Both the position numbers and the translations under genes were made by a program. Under the pieces are notes generated by a model, which made no database searches, was not told where the DNA came from, and saw only the letters and a list, made by a program, of their open reading frames with translations. DNA of 64,000 nucleotides from Bradyrhizobium japonicum USDA 6. Its GTDB lineage: Bacteria > Pseudomonadota > Alphaproteobacteria > Rhizobiales > Xanthobacteraceae. This document shows positions 54,936-64,000 of the stretch, piece after piece. Each line of letters begins with the position of its first letter. The first letter of the stretch is position 1. The stretch is taken from contig NC_017249.1 of the NCBI RefSeq assembly GCF_000284375.1, positions 992,001 to 1,056,000 on the forward strand, read 5' to 3'.

Positions 54936-55862
54936 ATGTTCGGCGACTACTCGCTTGGTGATCTTGGCTCCATCTTCGTCATGCAGGGTTTTGCGGGACT
55001 GATCCTGTTCTCGGTCTACGTCCTGATGGCGCTCGGGCTTGCGATCATCTTCGGCCAGATGGGCGTCATCAACATGGCTCACGGCGAGTTCATGATCCTC
55101 GGGGCCTACGTCACCTGGATGACCTCGAATTTCTTCCAGGCCTATTTGCCGAGCCTGTTCAGCGGCTACTTCTTCCTGGCGATGATCCTGGCCTTCGTCG
55201 CATCCGGCGCGCTGGGAATGCTGGTGGAATGGGTGCTGATACGGCATCTCTACAAGCGTCCGCTCGACACGCTGCTGGCGACCTGGGGCCTCAGCCTGAT
55301 GCTGCAGCAGGCCTATCGTTCCGTGTTCGGCGCGCGCGAGGTCGGCGTCGAGCTGCCGCAATGGATGCTCGGCTCGCTGCACGTCACCGACAGCATCGAG
55401 GTGCCGATCAACGGCGTCTTCGTGATGTGCCTCACCGTGCTGATCACCATCGGCGTCGCCTATGTCATGTACAAGTCGCGCTGGGGCCGCCAGGTTCGCG
55501 CCGTCGTGCAGAACCGCATCATGGCCGGCGCGGTGGGCATCAACACCGAAAAGGTCGATCGCTACACCTTCGGTCTCGGTTGCGGCATCGCCGGTGTCGC
55601 CGGCAGCGCCTTTACGATGATCGGCTCCACCGGGCCAACCTCCGGACAGCTCTACATCGTAGATACATTCCTGGTGGTCGTGTTCGGCGGCGCCGCCAGT
55701 CTGATCGGCACCATCGCCTCGGCCTTCTCGATCTCGCAGACGCAATCCACCCTCGAGTTCTTCATGTCCGGCTCGATGGCGAAGGTGCTGACGCTGCTCG
55801 CGGTTGTCGGAATCCTGATGCTGCGGCCGCAAGGGCTGTTCGCCCTCAAGGTCCGCAAGTGA
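54936..55862 (+). CDS. urtB: Urea/amide ABC transporter permease UrtB-like
   Basis: 308 residues, about 8-9 membrane segments of the LivH type: ALGLAIIFGQMGVINMAHGEF, RHLYKRPLDTLLATWGLSLM, RQVRAVVQNRIMAGAVGIN and FGLGCGIAGVAGSAFTMIG. One half of the inner-membrane channel. 18 bases before urtC. The ATG has GGAGAACATCG upstream, just after the double hairpin. Confidence 0.94.
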   Translation: MFGDYSLGDLGSIFVMQGFAGLILFSVYVLMALGLAIIFGQMGVINMAHGEFMILGAYVTWMTSNFFQAYLPSLFSGYFFLAMILAFVASGALGMLVEWVLIRHLYKRPLDTLLATWGLSLMLQQAYRSVFGAREVGVELPQWMLGSLHVTDSIEVPINGVFVMCLTVLITIGVAYVMYKSRWGRQVRAVVQNRIMAGAVGINTEKVDRYTFGLGCGIAGVAGSAFTMIGSTGPTSGQLYIVDTFLVVVFGGAASLIGTIASAFSISQTQSTLEFFMSGSMAKVLTLLAVVGILMLRPQGLFALKVRK

Positions 55863-55880
55863 GAAACTGGGGCTGATGCA

Positions 55881-57023
55881 ATGACCGACAATCGCTTCTT
55901 CAATCGCTCGGAGTTCATCGGAATTCTGGTGCTCGCGGTCTTCCTGGTGGTGGTCCTGCCGCTCACGCTCGATGTCTTCAGGCTCAATCTGGTCGCGAAA
56001 TATCTGACCTATGCCTTCGTCGCGCTGGGGCTGGTGATCTGCTGGGGTTATGGCGGCATTCTCAGCCTCGGTCAGGGCGTGTTCTTCGGGCTCGGCGGCT
56101 ACTGCATGGCGATGTTCCTCAAGCTCGAGGCATCGAGCGTGGAGAACACCAAGATCCAGTCGACGCCGGGCATCCCTGATTTCATGGACTGGAATCAAAT
56201 CACCGCGCTGCCGCTGTTCTGGAAGCCATTCAGCAGCCTCACCTTCACGATCGCCGCCATCATTCTCGTGCCCGGCATCTTCGCTCTCATCATCGGCACC
56301 GCGATGTTCAAGCGCCGGGTCGGCGGCACCTACTTCGCCATCATCACCCAGGCGGTCGCGGCCATCCTCACCATCCTGATCGTGGGACAGCAGGGCTACA
56401 CCGGCGGCATCAACGGCATGACCGATCTGCGGACGCTGAAGGGTTGGGACATCCGGCCCGATCACGCCAAGATCGTGCTGTACTTCTTTGAAGTCGGACT
56501 TCTGTTCGCCTGCATCATGATCGCGCAGTTCGTCCGGCACTCCAAGCTCGGACGCATCCTGGTCGCGATGCGCGAGAAGGAGGATCGGGTCCGCTTCTCC
56601 GGCTACAGCGTCGCGAATTTCAAGATCTTCGCCTTCTGCATCGCCGCCGTGTTCGCCGCGATCGGCGGCGCCATGTTCGCGCTCAATGTCGGCTTCATGT
56701 CGCCGTCCTTCGTCGGCATCGTGCCGTCGATCGAAATGGTGATCTACACCGCCGTCGGCGGCCGGCTCTCGATCCTAGGCGCGGTCTACGGCACGCTGCT
56801 GGTCAACTTCGCCAAGACCAGCCTGTCGGAAACCTTTCCCGAATTGTGGCTGTTTGGCCTCGGCGGCCTGTTCATCGCCGTGGTGCTGGCCTTCCCGAAC
56901 GGCCTTGCCGGGATCTGGGGCGACTACGTGCAGCCGCGCATCGATCGCCTGATCTCGTCGCGCAAGCCGAAGCCCGAAGGTTGGACCGACAGCTCCGTCG
57001 CCGACGGCGCCCCGGCGGAGTGA
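55881..57023 (+). CDS. urtC: Urea/amide ABC transporter permease UrtC-like
   Basis: 380 residues of the LivM type: LVICWGYGGILSLGQGVFFGL, RVGGTYFAIITQAVAAILTI, VAMREKEDRVRFSGYSVANF and YTAVGGRLSILGAVYGT. About ten membrane segments with a loop (about 75-115) between early segments. Second half of the channel. Stop codon TGA lies in GAGTGAGGAG, which also serves as ribosome site for the small leader frame that follows. Confidence 0.94.
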   Translation: MTDNRFFNRSEFIGILVLAVFLVVVLPLTLDVFRLNLVAKYLTYAFVALGLVICWGYGGILSLGQGVFFGLGGYCMAMFLKLEASSVENTKIQSTPGIPDFMDWNQITALPLFWKPFSSLTFTIAAIILVPGIFALIIGTAMFKRRVGGTYFAIITQAVAAILTILIVGQQGYTGGINGMTDLRTLKGWDIRPDHAKIVLYFFEVGLLFACIMIAQFVRHSKLGRILVAMREKEDRVRFSGYSVANFKIFAFCIAAVFAAIGGAMFALNVGFMSPSFVGIVPSIEMVIYTAVGGRLSILGAVYGTLLVNFAKTSLSETFPELWLFGLGGLFIAVVLAFPNGLAGIWGDYVQPRIDRLISSRKPKPEGWTDSSVADGAPAE

Positions 57024-57033
57024 GGAGATCATC

Positions 57034-57084
57034 ATGCTCGTAGGTCACCACGATGCCGATGCCGCGCTGGCAGTGAGGAGATAG
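57034..57084 (+). other. 16-codon leader frame, duplicated urtD start
   Basis: GTGAGGAGATCATCATGCTCG with GTAGGTCACCA (57021 on) is repeated at 57073-57105 as GTGAGGAGATAGATCATGCTCG with GTCGGTCACCA (each shown in part). The first copy opens a frame reading MLVGHHDADAALAVRR and stops at TAG 3 bases before the true urtD ATG, in the same frame. Either a duplication scar or a coupled leader peptide. Confidence 0.6.
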
Positions 57085-57087
57085 ATC

Positions 57088-57842
<755 letters not shown>

Positions 57843-57843
<1 letters not shown>

Positions 57844-57891
57844 CACATGATCCCGGAAAGTGGCGTCCAGTTTCCGGACAAGATCATGTGC
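57843..57891. repeat. Palindromic element between urtD and urtE
   Basis: Outer arms GCACATGATC and GATCATGTGC (10 bp) and inner arms CCGGAAA and TTTCCGG around GTGGCGTCCAG. The unit resembles a common rhizobial palindrome (CATGATC...CGGAAA). It overlaps the urtD stop codon and may protect the mRNA 3' end. Confidence 0.7.
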
Positions 57892-57913
57892 AAGAAGTAA
57901 GGAGCGCGCGACG

Positions 57914-58603
57914 ATGCTGGCTATTTCCGATCTTCACGTCGCCTACGGCCAGAGCGAGGTGCTGCACGGGCTCAACGTTAAGGTCGCGCCCAACGAGATC
58001 GTTGCGATCATGGGCCGCAACGGCATGGGCAAGACCACGCTGATGAAGTCGCTGATGGGCATCCTCCCCGCCAAGAGCGGCTCGGTGACCATGGACGGTG
58101 CCGAGCTCGGCGGCCTGCCGAGCTACGAGCGCGTCGCCAAGGGCCTCGCCTATGTGCCGCAGGGCCGCATGATCTTCTCGACCATGACGGTGAAGGAGAA
58201 TATCGAGACCGGCCTCGTCGTTTCCGGCGGATCGGAGGTGCCGGCCGACATCTATGAATTGTTTCCGGTGCTGCTGGAAATGAAGGGCCGCCGCGGCGGC
58301 AATCTCTCCGGCGGACAGCAGCAACAGCTCGCGATTGCGCGTGCGCTCGCGACCAAGCCGAAAGTGTTGCTGCTGGACGAGCCGACCGAAGGCATCCAGC
58401 CGTCGATCATCAAGGAGATGGCGCGCACACTGAAGCGCATCCGCGACGAAAAGGGGCTCTCGATCGTGGTGTCGGAGCAGGTCCTGAGCTTCGCGCTCGA
58501 CATCGCCGACCGTGTGCTGGTGATCGAGAACGGCGAGATCGTGCGCGACGATCCGCGCGACGCCGTCGATGCCGCGCAGGTCTCTAAATATCTGTCCGTC
58601 TAA
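57914..58603 (+). CDS. urtE: Urea/amide ABC transporter ATPase UrtE-like
   Basis: 229 residues from ATG 57914 with AAGGAG at good spacing; a longer frame through the palindrome is rejected. LivF type: Walker A GRNGMGKTT, signature NLSGGQQQQLAIARAL, Walker B LLLDEPTEGIQPS. Pairs with UrtD as the heterodimeric motor. 28 bases before fmdA. Confidence 0.95.
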   Translation: MLAISDLHVAYGQSEVLHGLNVKVAPNEIVAIMGRNGMGKTTLMKSLMGILPAKSGSVTMDGAELGGLPSYERVAKGLAYVPQGRMIFSTMTVKENIETGLVVSGGSEVPADIYELFPVLLEMKGRRGGNLSGGQQQQLAIARALATKPKVLLLDEPTEGIQPSIIKEMARTLKRIRDEKGLSIVVSEQVLSFALDIADRVLVIENGEIVRDDPRDAVDAAQVSKYLSV

Positions 58604-58631
58604 CCAACCGTGTAAAAAGGGGAGCATCTCG

Positions 58632-59861
58632 ATGCCAGAGACACTGATCAAGGTCGATCTCACCAAGTCGGCTTACGATAATGACATGGTGCACAACCGC
58701 TGGCACCCCGACATCCCGATCGTGGCCTGGGTCAATCCCGGCGACGACTTCATCATCGAGACCTATGACTGGACCGGCGGCTTCATCAAGAACAACGATT
58801 CCGCCGACGACGTGCGCGACATCGATCTGTCGATCGTGCACTTCCTCTCCGGCCCGATCGGCGTCAAGGGCGCCGAGCCCGGCGATCTCCTCGTCGTCGA
58901 CCTGCTCGATGTCGGTCCGCTGAAGGAGAGCCTCTGGGGCTTCAACGGCTTCTTCTCCAAGCAGAACGGCGGCGGCTTCCTCACCGACCATTTCCCGCTG
59001 GCGCAGAAGTCGATCTGGGACATCAAGGGTCTCTACACCTCGTCCCGCCATGTGCCCGGCGTCAACTTCGCCGGCCTGATCCATCCCGGCCTGATCGGCT
59101 GTCTGCCCGATCCGAAGATGCTGGATACCTGGAACAAGCGTGAGGCCGAGCTGATCTCGACCAACCCGACCCGCGTGCCCGGCCTTGCCAATCCGCCATT
59201 CGCGCCGACCGCCCATGGCGGCCGCGCCAAGGGCGACGTCAAGGCCAAGATCGGCGCGGAAGGCGCGCGCACCGTGCCGCCGCGTGAGCATGGCGGCAAT
59301 TGCGACATCAAGGATCTCTCGCGCGGCTCGAAGATCTACTTCCCGGTCTATGTGCCCGGCGCCGGTCTCTCGATGGGCGACCTGCACTTCAGCCAGGGCG
59401 ACGGCGAGATCACCTTCTGCGGCGCGATCGAGATGGCCGGCTGGCTGCATCTGAAGGTCGAGGTGATCAAGGACGGCATGGCGAAGTACGGCATCAAGAA
59501 CCCGATCTTCAAGCCGTCGCCGATCACGCCGAATTACAAGGACTATCTGATCTTCGAGGGCATCTCGGTCGACGAGGCCGGCAAGCAGCACTATCTCGAC
59601 GTTCACATCGCCTATCGCCAGGCCTGCCTCAACGCGATCGAGTATCTGAAGAAGTTCGGCTATTCCGGCGCCCAGGCCTATTCGATCCTCGGCACCGCGC
59701 CGTGCCAGGGCCACATCTCCGGCGTGGTCGACGTTCCCAATGCCTGCGCCACGCTATGGCTGCCGACCGAGATCTTCGACTTCGACGTCATGCCGTCGGC
59801 GGCAGGACCCATCAAGCACATCACCGGCGACATCCAGATGCCGATCTCGCCGGACAAATAG
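58632..59861 (+). CDS. fmdA: Formamidase
   Basis: 409 residues from ATG 58632 with AAGGGGAGC upstream. FmdA/acetamidase family: IKVDLTKSAYDNDMVHNRWH, PIVAWVNPGDDFIIETYDWTGG, PREHGGNCDIKDLSRGSKIY, and GAGLSMGDLHFSQGDGEI. It hydrolyses formamide to formate and ammonia in the cytoplasm; near the size of the Methylophilus enzyme. Directly follows the transporter genes, which implies imported amide is its substrate. The family also includes acetamidases. Confidence 0.93.
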   Translation: MPETLIKVDLTKSAYDNDMVHNRWHPDIPIVAWVNPGDDFIIETYDWTGGFIKNNDSADDVRDIDLSIVHFLSGPIGVKGAEPGDLLVVDLLDVGPLKESLWGFNGFFSKQNGGGFLTDHFPLAQKSIWDIKGLYTSSRHVPGVNFAGLIHPGLIGCLPDPKMLDTWNKREAELISTNPTRVPGLANPPFAPTAHGGRAKGDVKAKIGAEGARTVPPREHGGNCDIKDLSRGSKIYFPVYVPGAGLSMGDLHFSQGDGEITFCGAIEMAGWLHLKVEVIKDGMAKYGIKNPIFKPSPITPNYKDYLIFEGISVDEAGKQHYLDVHIAYRQACLNAIEYLKKFGYSGAQAYSILGTAPCQGHISGVVDVPNACATLWLPTEIFDFDVMPSAAGPIKHITGDIQMPISPDK

Positions 59862-59955
59862 TCTCCCTGCGCGACGGGATGCGGGACGGCGCGACTTTGC
59901 CGCCCTGCATCCGCCGCAGGAATTCTCTCACAGGCAACAGCGTAGGGATGATGCG

Positions 59956-60333
59956 ATGCCGGTCTATGAATATCTCTGTGACGATTGCGGGCCGTTCAAG
60001 GACCTGCGCCCGATGGCGGAATGCGACGATCCGCAAAGCTGTCCGCACTGCGAGACGATGGCGCCGCGAGTGATCCTGACCGCGCCGAATTTCTTCTGCA
60101 TGCCGGCGGAAAAGCGCAAGGCGCACGCCGTCAACGAGCGCAGCACGCATGCGCCGCAGACGCTCGCGCAATACAAGGCCTCGCACGGTCCCGGCTGCGG
60201 CTGCTGCTCGTCGGGCAAGACCGTGAAAGACAAGAGCTCGTCGGACAGAAAGAAGCCGGCGCGACTCATGACCAAGAGCAGGAGCGGCGCCAAGGGCTTT
60301 CCGACCGCGCGCCCCTGGATGATCAGCCACTAA
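59956..60333 (+). CDS. fmdB: FmdB-type zinc-ribbon protein
   Basis: 125 residues from ATG 59956. N-terminal FmdB zinc ribbon: MPVYEYLCDDCGPF and CPHCETMAPRV (CxxC...CxxC). A second Cys cluster GPGCGCCSSGK follows at about 85, then a Lys/Ser-rich tail. Named for the putative regulator of formamidase in Methylophilus; true role (regulator or accessory factor for FmdA) is not settled. Between fmdA (94 bases) and amiE (55 bases). Confidence 0.85.
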   Translation: MPVYEYLCDDCGPFKDLRPMAECDDPQSCPHCETMAPRVILTAPNFFCMPAEKRKAHAVNERSTHAPQTLAQYKASHGPGCGCCSSGKTVKDKSSSDRKKPARLMTKSRSGAKGFPTARPWMISH

Positions 60334-60388
60334 CTCGGTCGCTCGATCGTCGGCAACCTCAAACAAATAAAAGACAGGAGCGCTCAAA

Positions 60389-61429
60389 ATGCTTCACGGT
60401 GACATTTCCAGCAGCAACGACACCGTCGGCGTCGCGGTGGTCAATTACAAGATGCCCCGCCTGCACACCAAGGCCGAGGTGCTCGACAACGCCCGCAAGA
60501 TCGCCGACATGCTGGTGGGCATGAAGGCGGGCCTGCCCGGCATGGATCTCGTGATCTTCCCGGAATACTCGACCCAAGGCATCATGTACGACTCCAAGGA
60601 GATGTACGAGACGGCCTCGGCGGTGCCAGGTGAGGAGACCGCGATCTTCGCGGAGGCCTGCCGCAAGGCGAAGGTCTGGGGCGTGTTCTCGCTGACCGGC
60701 GAACGCCACGAGGAGCATCCGCACAAGGCGCCCTACAACACCCTGATCCTGATCAACGACAAGGGTGAGATCGTCCAGAAGTACCGCAAGATCATGCCAT
60801 GGGTGCCGATCGAGGGTTGGTATCCCGGCAATTGCACCTATGTCTCCGACGGCCCGAAAGGGATGAAGGTCAGCCTCATCATCTGCGACGACGGCAACTT
60901 TCCGGAGATCTGGCGCGACTGTGCCATGAAGGGCGCCGAATTAATCGTGCGCTGCCAGGGCTACATGTATCCGGCCAAGGAGCAGCAGGTCATGATCTCC
61001 AAGGCGATGGCGTGGGCCAACAACGTCTATGTCGCCGTCGCCAACGCCGCCGGCTTCGACGGCGTCTATTCCTACTTCGGTCACTCCGCGATCATCGGCT
61101 TCGACGGCCGGACGCTCGGCGAGTGCGGCGAGGAGGACTACGGCATCCAATACGCCCAGCTGTCGAAACATCTGATCCGCGATGCGCGCCGCAACGGCCA
61201 GTCGCAGAACCATCTCTACAAGCTGGTCCACCGCGGCTACACCGGCATGATCAATTCCGGCGAAAGCCCGCGCGGCGTCGCGGCTTGCCCCTATGATTTC
61301 TACAAGAACTGGATCGCCGATCCGGAAGGGACGCGGGACATGGTCGAGGCGATGACCCGTTCGACGCCAGGGACGGAAGAATGTCCGATCGACGGCATCC
61401 CGAATGGGTCGGCCCCGAGCAACTATTGA
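60389..61429 (+). CDS. amiE: Aliphatic amidase
   Basis: 346 residues, same length and near-identical motifs to Pseudomonas AmiE. Nitrilase-fold triad: Glu59 (VIFPEYS), Lys134 (KYRKIMPW), Cys166 ([11 protein letters not shown]). N-terminus [20 protein letters not shown] is the aliphatic-amidase signature. Hydrolyses short aliphatic amides (acetamide, propionamide) to acid plus ammonia. It could also be a formamidase (AmiF), which is close, but the sequence favours AmiE. Ends the plus-strand amide block. AGGAG before ATG. Confidence 0.94.
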   Translation: MLHGDISSSNDTVGVAVVNYKMPRLHTKAEVLDNARKIADMLVGMKAGLPGMDLVIFPEYSTQGIMYDSKEMYETASAVPGEETAIFAEACRKAKVWGVFSLTGERHEEHPHKAPYNTLILINDKGEIVQKYRKIMPWVPIEGWYPGNCTYVSDGPKGMKVSLIICDDGNFPEIWRDCAMKGAELIVRCQGYMYPAKEQQVMISKAMAWANNVYVAVANAAGFDGVYSYFGHSAIIGFDGRTLGECGEEDYGIQYAQLSKHLIRDARRNGQSQNHLYKLVHRGYTGMINSGESPRGVAACPYDFYKNWIADPEGTRDMVEAMTRSTPGTEECPIDGIPNGSAPSNY

Positions 61430-61616
61430 GCTGTTGGGGCGCGCTTTCTGCGCAAAATGAGAATTTGGCCCCCGAAACCGTGGCGCGGTTGCAACATGAC
61501 CGCGGGATTCTGCCTCGGTTGTGGGTCAAACGGACGCATTCGGGCGGCGCCTTGGTTCTACGGAGCCTCGTCATGGCCTAAGTTCCCGGCGGAACTGCCG
61601 GGAATGGGGGCGTGGC

Positions 61617-64000
61617 GTGAGGGGCAAGGGGCTATGGAGGCGGCAGGGTCGGCTGCGCCGATGCGGCGCTGCGTCGCTCGCCGGCGCATCGCTGGTCTTC
61701 GTTGGCCTCGGCCTTGGCGCGACGCCGGCCAACGCGGCTTGCGCGCCTGATCCGGCCACGAGCGGCCAAACCGTCACCTGTAGCGGCACCGACACGGACG
61801 GCTTTCAAGCCGGGGCCGGCGTCGACAGCCTCAATGTCAACGTGCTCTCGGGCGCGATCGTGAACGACAACGGCGCGCTCTCGATCGGCGTCAACGATTC
61901 CAACACCGTCACCAACAATGGGACGGTGTCGGCAGGCTCGGGCCTCACCGGCATTGCCGTCGGAAATTTCAACACCGTGATCAACAACAGCACCATCACG
62001 GTGCTCGACAACGGCCTCGGCATCCAGGCCATTGATCACAACGTCATCACCAATGCCGGAATGATCACGACGGGCGACAGCGGCGCCGCGATCTCGGTTG
62101 GCGACAACAACACCGTCACCAATAGCGGCGCTCTGTCGGTCGGTGCGTCGGGCGCGGGCATCTTCGCCGGCCAGAACAACACGATCACCAACGCCGCGAC
62201 CGGCACGATCGCGGGCGGCGACGGTGCAAGCGGCATTTTTGCGTTCGGCAGTGCAACCATCACCAATGCCGGCGCGATCACCGTCGGCGATTCCGGCGGG
62301 TTCTCCGGCGGCATTCTGGCGATCAGCAACAACAACACGGTCACCAACACCGCCACCGGCACGATCACGGTCGGGCAGAATGCCGCCGGCGTCTTCCTGC
62401 AAGGCGACTTCCAGACCGTCAGCAATTTCGGCACGATCACGGCAGGCGATTTTGGCGTCGGCATCGCCGTGCTCGGTGACGATGCCAAGATCACCAATGC
62501 TGGCACGATCACGGCGGGCGATAGTGGAACGGCGGGTATTTCGCTGCAGGGCGACCGGGCCACGATTAGCCAAAGTGGCACGATCAATGTCGGCGTGGGC
62601 GGTGCGGGTATCGCCTATACCGGCTCGTTGACCACGATCACCAACAGCGGGCGGATTACGGGCGGCGATTTTGCCGAGGGCATCCTGGCGTTCGGTGATT
62701 CCAACACCGTCACCAACAGCGGCACGATCACGGTGGGTGCGGCCGGCCTCGGCATCGACGTGAGCTCGTTCAGTACGACGAACCAGGTCGTCAATACCGG
62801 CACCATCACCGTCGGCGCAGGCGGCATCGGCATCAGCGTGAGTGGCGGCGGCAACGTCTTCAACTCGGGAACCATCAACGCCGCGACCGGCAACGCCGCG
62901 ATCGAGTTCTGCAGCTGCGGCCCGAACATGCTCACGCTCGGGCCCGGCAGCGTCATCAACGGCTTCGTGGTTGGTGCCGGCACCGACACCTTACAGCTCG
63001 GCGGCGCCGGCAAGGATACGTTCAATCTCGACCTGATCGGCACCGGTCTCCAGTACGACGGCTTCTCGACTTTCAACAAGGTCGACAGCTCGACCTGGAC
63101 GGTCACCGGCACCGGCAATCAGGACTGGAACGTGCTCGGCGGCACGCTTCTCCTCGCCGGCACCATCAACGGTACTGTATCCGTCTCCGCGGGCGGCACG
63201 TTCGGCGGCGTCGGCACGGTCGGCAACACCGTCGTCAATGGCGGCACGCTGGCACCGGGCAATCCGACCGGGACGCTCACCGTGTCCGGCGACCTCTCGT
63301 TTACATCGGCGTCGAGCTACATGGTGCAGGTCTCGGGCGCCAGCAATGGCTTTACGGTCGTGACCGGCACGGCGACGCTTGGCGGCGCCACCGTCGTCGT
63401 CGTTCCGACCGGCTCGATTGCGAAGCACTACACGATCCTCAATGCGGCAACGCTGCCGGATGCGTTCAATCCCGTTGTCGCGGGTCTGTCGTCGAACCTG
63501 CACGCGACGCTCAACTACGATCCCAATAACGTGTTCCTGGATCTCGCCTTGGGCTATGGCAGCGGCCTCAATATCAACCAGCAGAACGTCGCCAACGTGC
63601 TGACGAATCACTTCAACAGCACCGGCAGCTTGCCTGTGGCGCTCGCCAACCTTTCGCCGGCCGGCCTGACGCAGGCTTCCGGCGAGTCGGCGACGGGTGC
63701 TCAACAGACGACCTTTGACGCGATGAACCTGTTCATCAACCTGTTGACCGACGTGTTCGGCTCGGGGCGCGGCAGCACGCCGGGTGCGACGCCCTATGCC
63801 GACGAGCCGGGCGTGAATGCCTATGCCGCGACCGGCAAGGGCGCGCGTGACAAGACCACGCGCGATGCCTTCCCCTGGATCTACCGCAAGGCACCGGCCG
63901 CAACCTTCGCGCAGCGCTGGGATGTGTGGGCGGCCGGCTATGGTGGCTCGCAAACCACCGACGGCAATGTCGCGCTCGGTTCGAACAACACCACCAGCAG
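61617..64000 (+). CDS. Autotransporter, passenger and start of beta-domain (cut by window edge)
   Basis: The frame stays open for 794 codons to the window end. GTG at 61617 (after GGGAATGGGGG) is the best start, giving a signal sequence (RRCGAASLAGASLVFVGLGL, ending TPANA). The passenger (about 42-560) has some 16-18 imperfect repeats of ~24 residues, NTVTNSGTITVGxxGxGI-type, a right-handed beta-helix pattern. A conserved autochaperone-like region follows (GGVGTVGNTVVNGGTLAPGN), a linker, and the opening of the autotransporter barrel (FAQRWDVWAAGYGGS). Surface adhesin-like. Only one Cys pair region (EFCSCG) in the passenger. Confidence 0.88.
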   Translation, partial: MRGKGLWRRQGRLRRCGAASLAGASLVFVGLGLGATPANAACAPDPATSGQTVTCSGTDTDGFQAGAGVDSLNVNVLSGAIVNDNGALSIGVNDSNTVTNNGTVSAGSGLTGIAVGNFNTVINNSTITVLDNGLGIQAIDHNVITNAGMITTGDSGAAISVGDNNTVTNSGALSVGASGAGIFAGQNNTITNAATGTIAGGDGASGIFAFGSATITNAGAITVGDSGGFSGGILAISNNNTVTNTATGTITVGQNAAGVFLQGDFQTVSNFGTITAGDFGVGIAVLGDDAKITNAGTITAGDSGTAGISLQGDRATISQSGTINVGVGGAGIAYTGSLTTITNSGRITGGDFAEGILAFGDSNTVTNSGTITVGAAGLGIDVSSFSTTNQVVNTGTITVGAGGIGISVSGGGNVFNSGTINAATGNAAIEFCSCGPNMLTLGPGSVINGFVVGAGTDTLQLGGAGKDTFNLDLIGTGLQYDGFSTFNKVDSSTWTVTGTGNQDWNVLGGTLLLAGTINGTVSVSAGGTFGGVGTVGNTVVNGGTLAPGNPTGTLTVSGDLSFTSASSYMVQVSGASNGFTVVTGTATLGGATVVVVPTGSIAKHYTILNAATLPDAFNPVVAGLSSNLHATLNYDPNNVFLDLALGYGSGLNINQQNVANVLTNHFNSTGSLPVALANLSPAGLTQASGESATGAQQTTFDAMNLFINLLTDVFGSGRGSTPGATPYADEPGVNAYAATGKGARDKTTRDAFPWIYRKAPAATFAQRWDVWAAGYGGSQTTDGNVALGSNNTTS

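Noticed and set aside
54654..56540. A 628-codon minus-strand frame across urtA, urtB and urtC
   Set aside because: It crosses three recognised genes and two hairpins, and has no recognisable domain.

Overview
The window is a high-GC alphaproteobacterial chromosome segment that reads as Bradyrhizobium, close to the B. japonicum/diazoefficiens group. The reasons are the dense families of intergenic palindromic repeats, the amino acid:[carrier protein] ligase gene cluster first described in Bradyrhizobium, the many c-di-GMP and caspase-like proteins, and an ordinary set of core genes (mutS, ispG, rpmF, mtgA, prenyl synthase). No rRNA, tRNA, CRISPR array or prophage was recognised. Two genes are cut by the window: mutS at the left edge (minus) and an autotransporter at the right edge (plus).

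Layout. 1-4.2 kb: the 5' end of mutS, then an aromatic-acid catabolic block: thiolase pcaF, a hydroxyquinol/catechol-type intradiol dioxygenase, and protocatechuate 3,4-dioxygenase pcaH-pcaG, closed by a strong terminator. 4.4-7.3 kb: a chemoreceptor and a small-molecule kinase-like protein. 7.4-10.6 kb: a marR-emrA-emrB drug-efflux operon with a candidate operator. 10.8-14.7 kb: a Fur/Zur-type regulator, an EamA exporter, ispG and a TauD-like dioxygenase. 14.8-24.7 kb: two secreted caspase-like proteins (one with six internal repeats and a C-terminal SUMF1 domain) flank a small secreted protein, a cell-wall amidase, a CPA1 antiporter, a class A beta-lactamase, an NTF2-like protein and a GFA-family protein. 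24.7-28.8 kb: a DUF1345 membrane protein, polyprenyl synthase, mtgA, rpmF and two unknowns. 29-32 kb: a PAS/degenerate-GGDEF/EAL protein and a complete IS481-family element with a 7-bp target duplication. 32-36 kb: an antibiotic-biosynthesis-monooxygenase-like gene divergent from a MarR regulator over two palindromic operators, then a TctCBA tripartite transporter. 36-39 kb: a four-PAS GGDEF-EAL protein. 39.5-43.4 kb: a GNAT protein, amino acid:[carrier protein] ligase and acyl-CoA dehydrogenase homologue, divergent from the carrier protein. 43.6-48.9 kb: mtnP-mtnA, a HAD hydrolase, a secreted trypsin-like protease and a Baeyer-Villiger-type monooxygenase.

49-61.4 kb is the most coherent functional block. 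A LuxR-type response regulator and a hybrid histidine kinase whose N-terminus is a complete NCS1-type transporter are transcribed divergently from a urea/short-amide ABC transporter (UrtA-E-like), formamidase FmdA, zinc-ribbon FmdB and aliphatic amidase AmiE. My reading is an amide-scavenging system: sense the amide or a related N-compound at the membrane, import it, and hydrolyse it to ammonia plus formate or another carboxylate. The kinase-transporter fusion is the best candidate here for poorly described biology; the amino acid:[carrier protein] cluster is the second, since the biochemistry of its ligase is known but the end product is not.

About a dozen non-coding repeats from at least six families fill most intergenic gaps. 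One of them is the landing site of the IS481 element.
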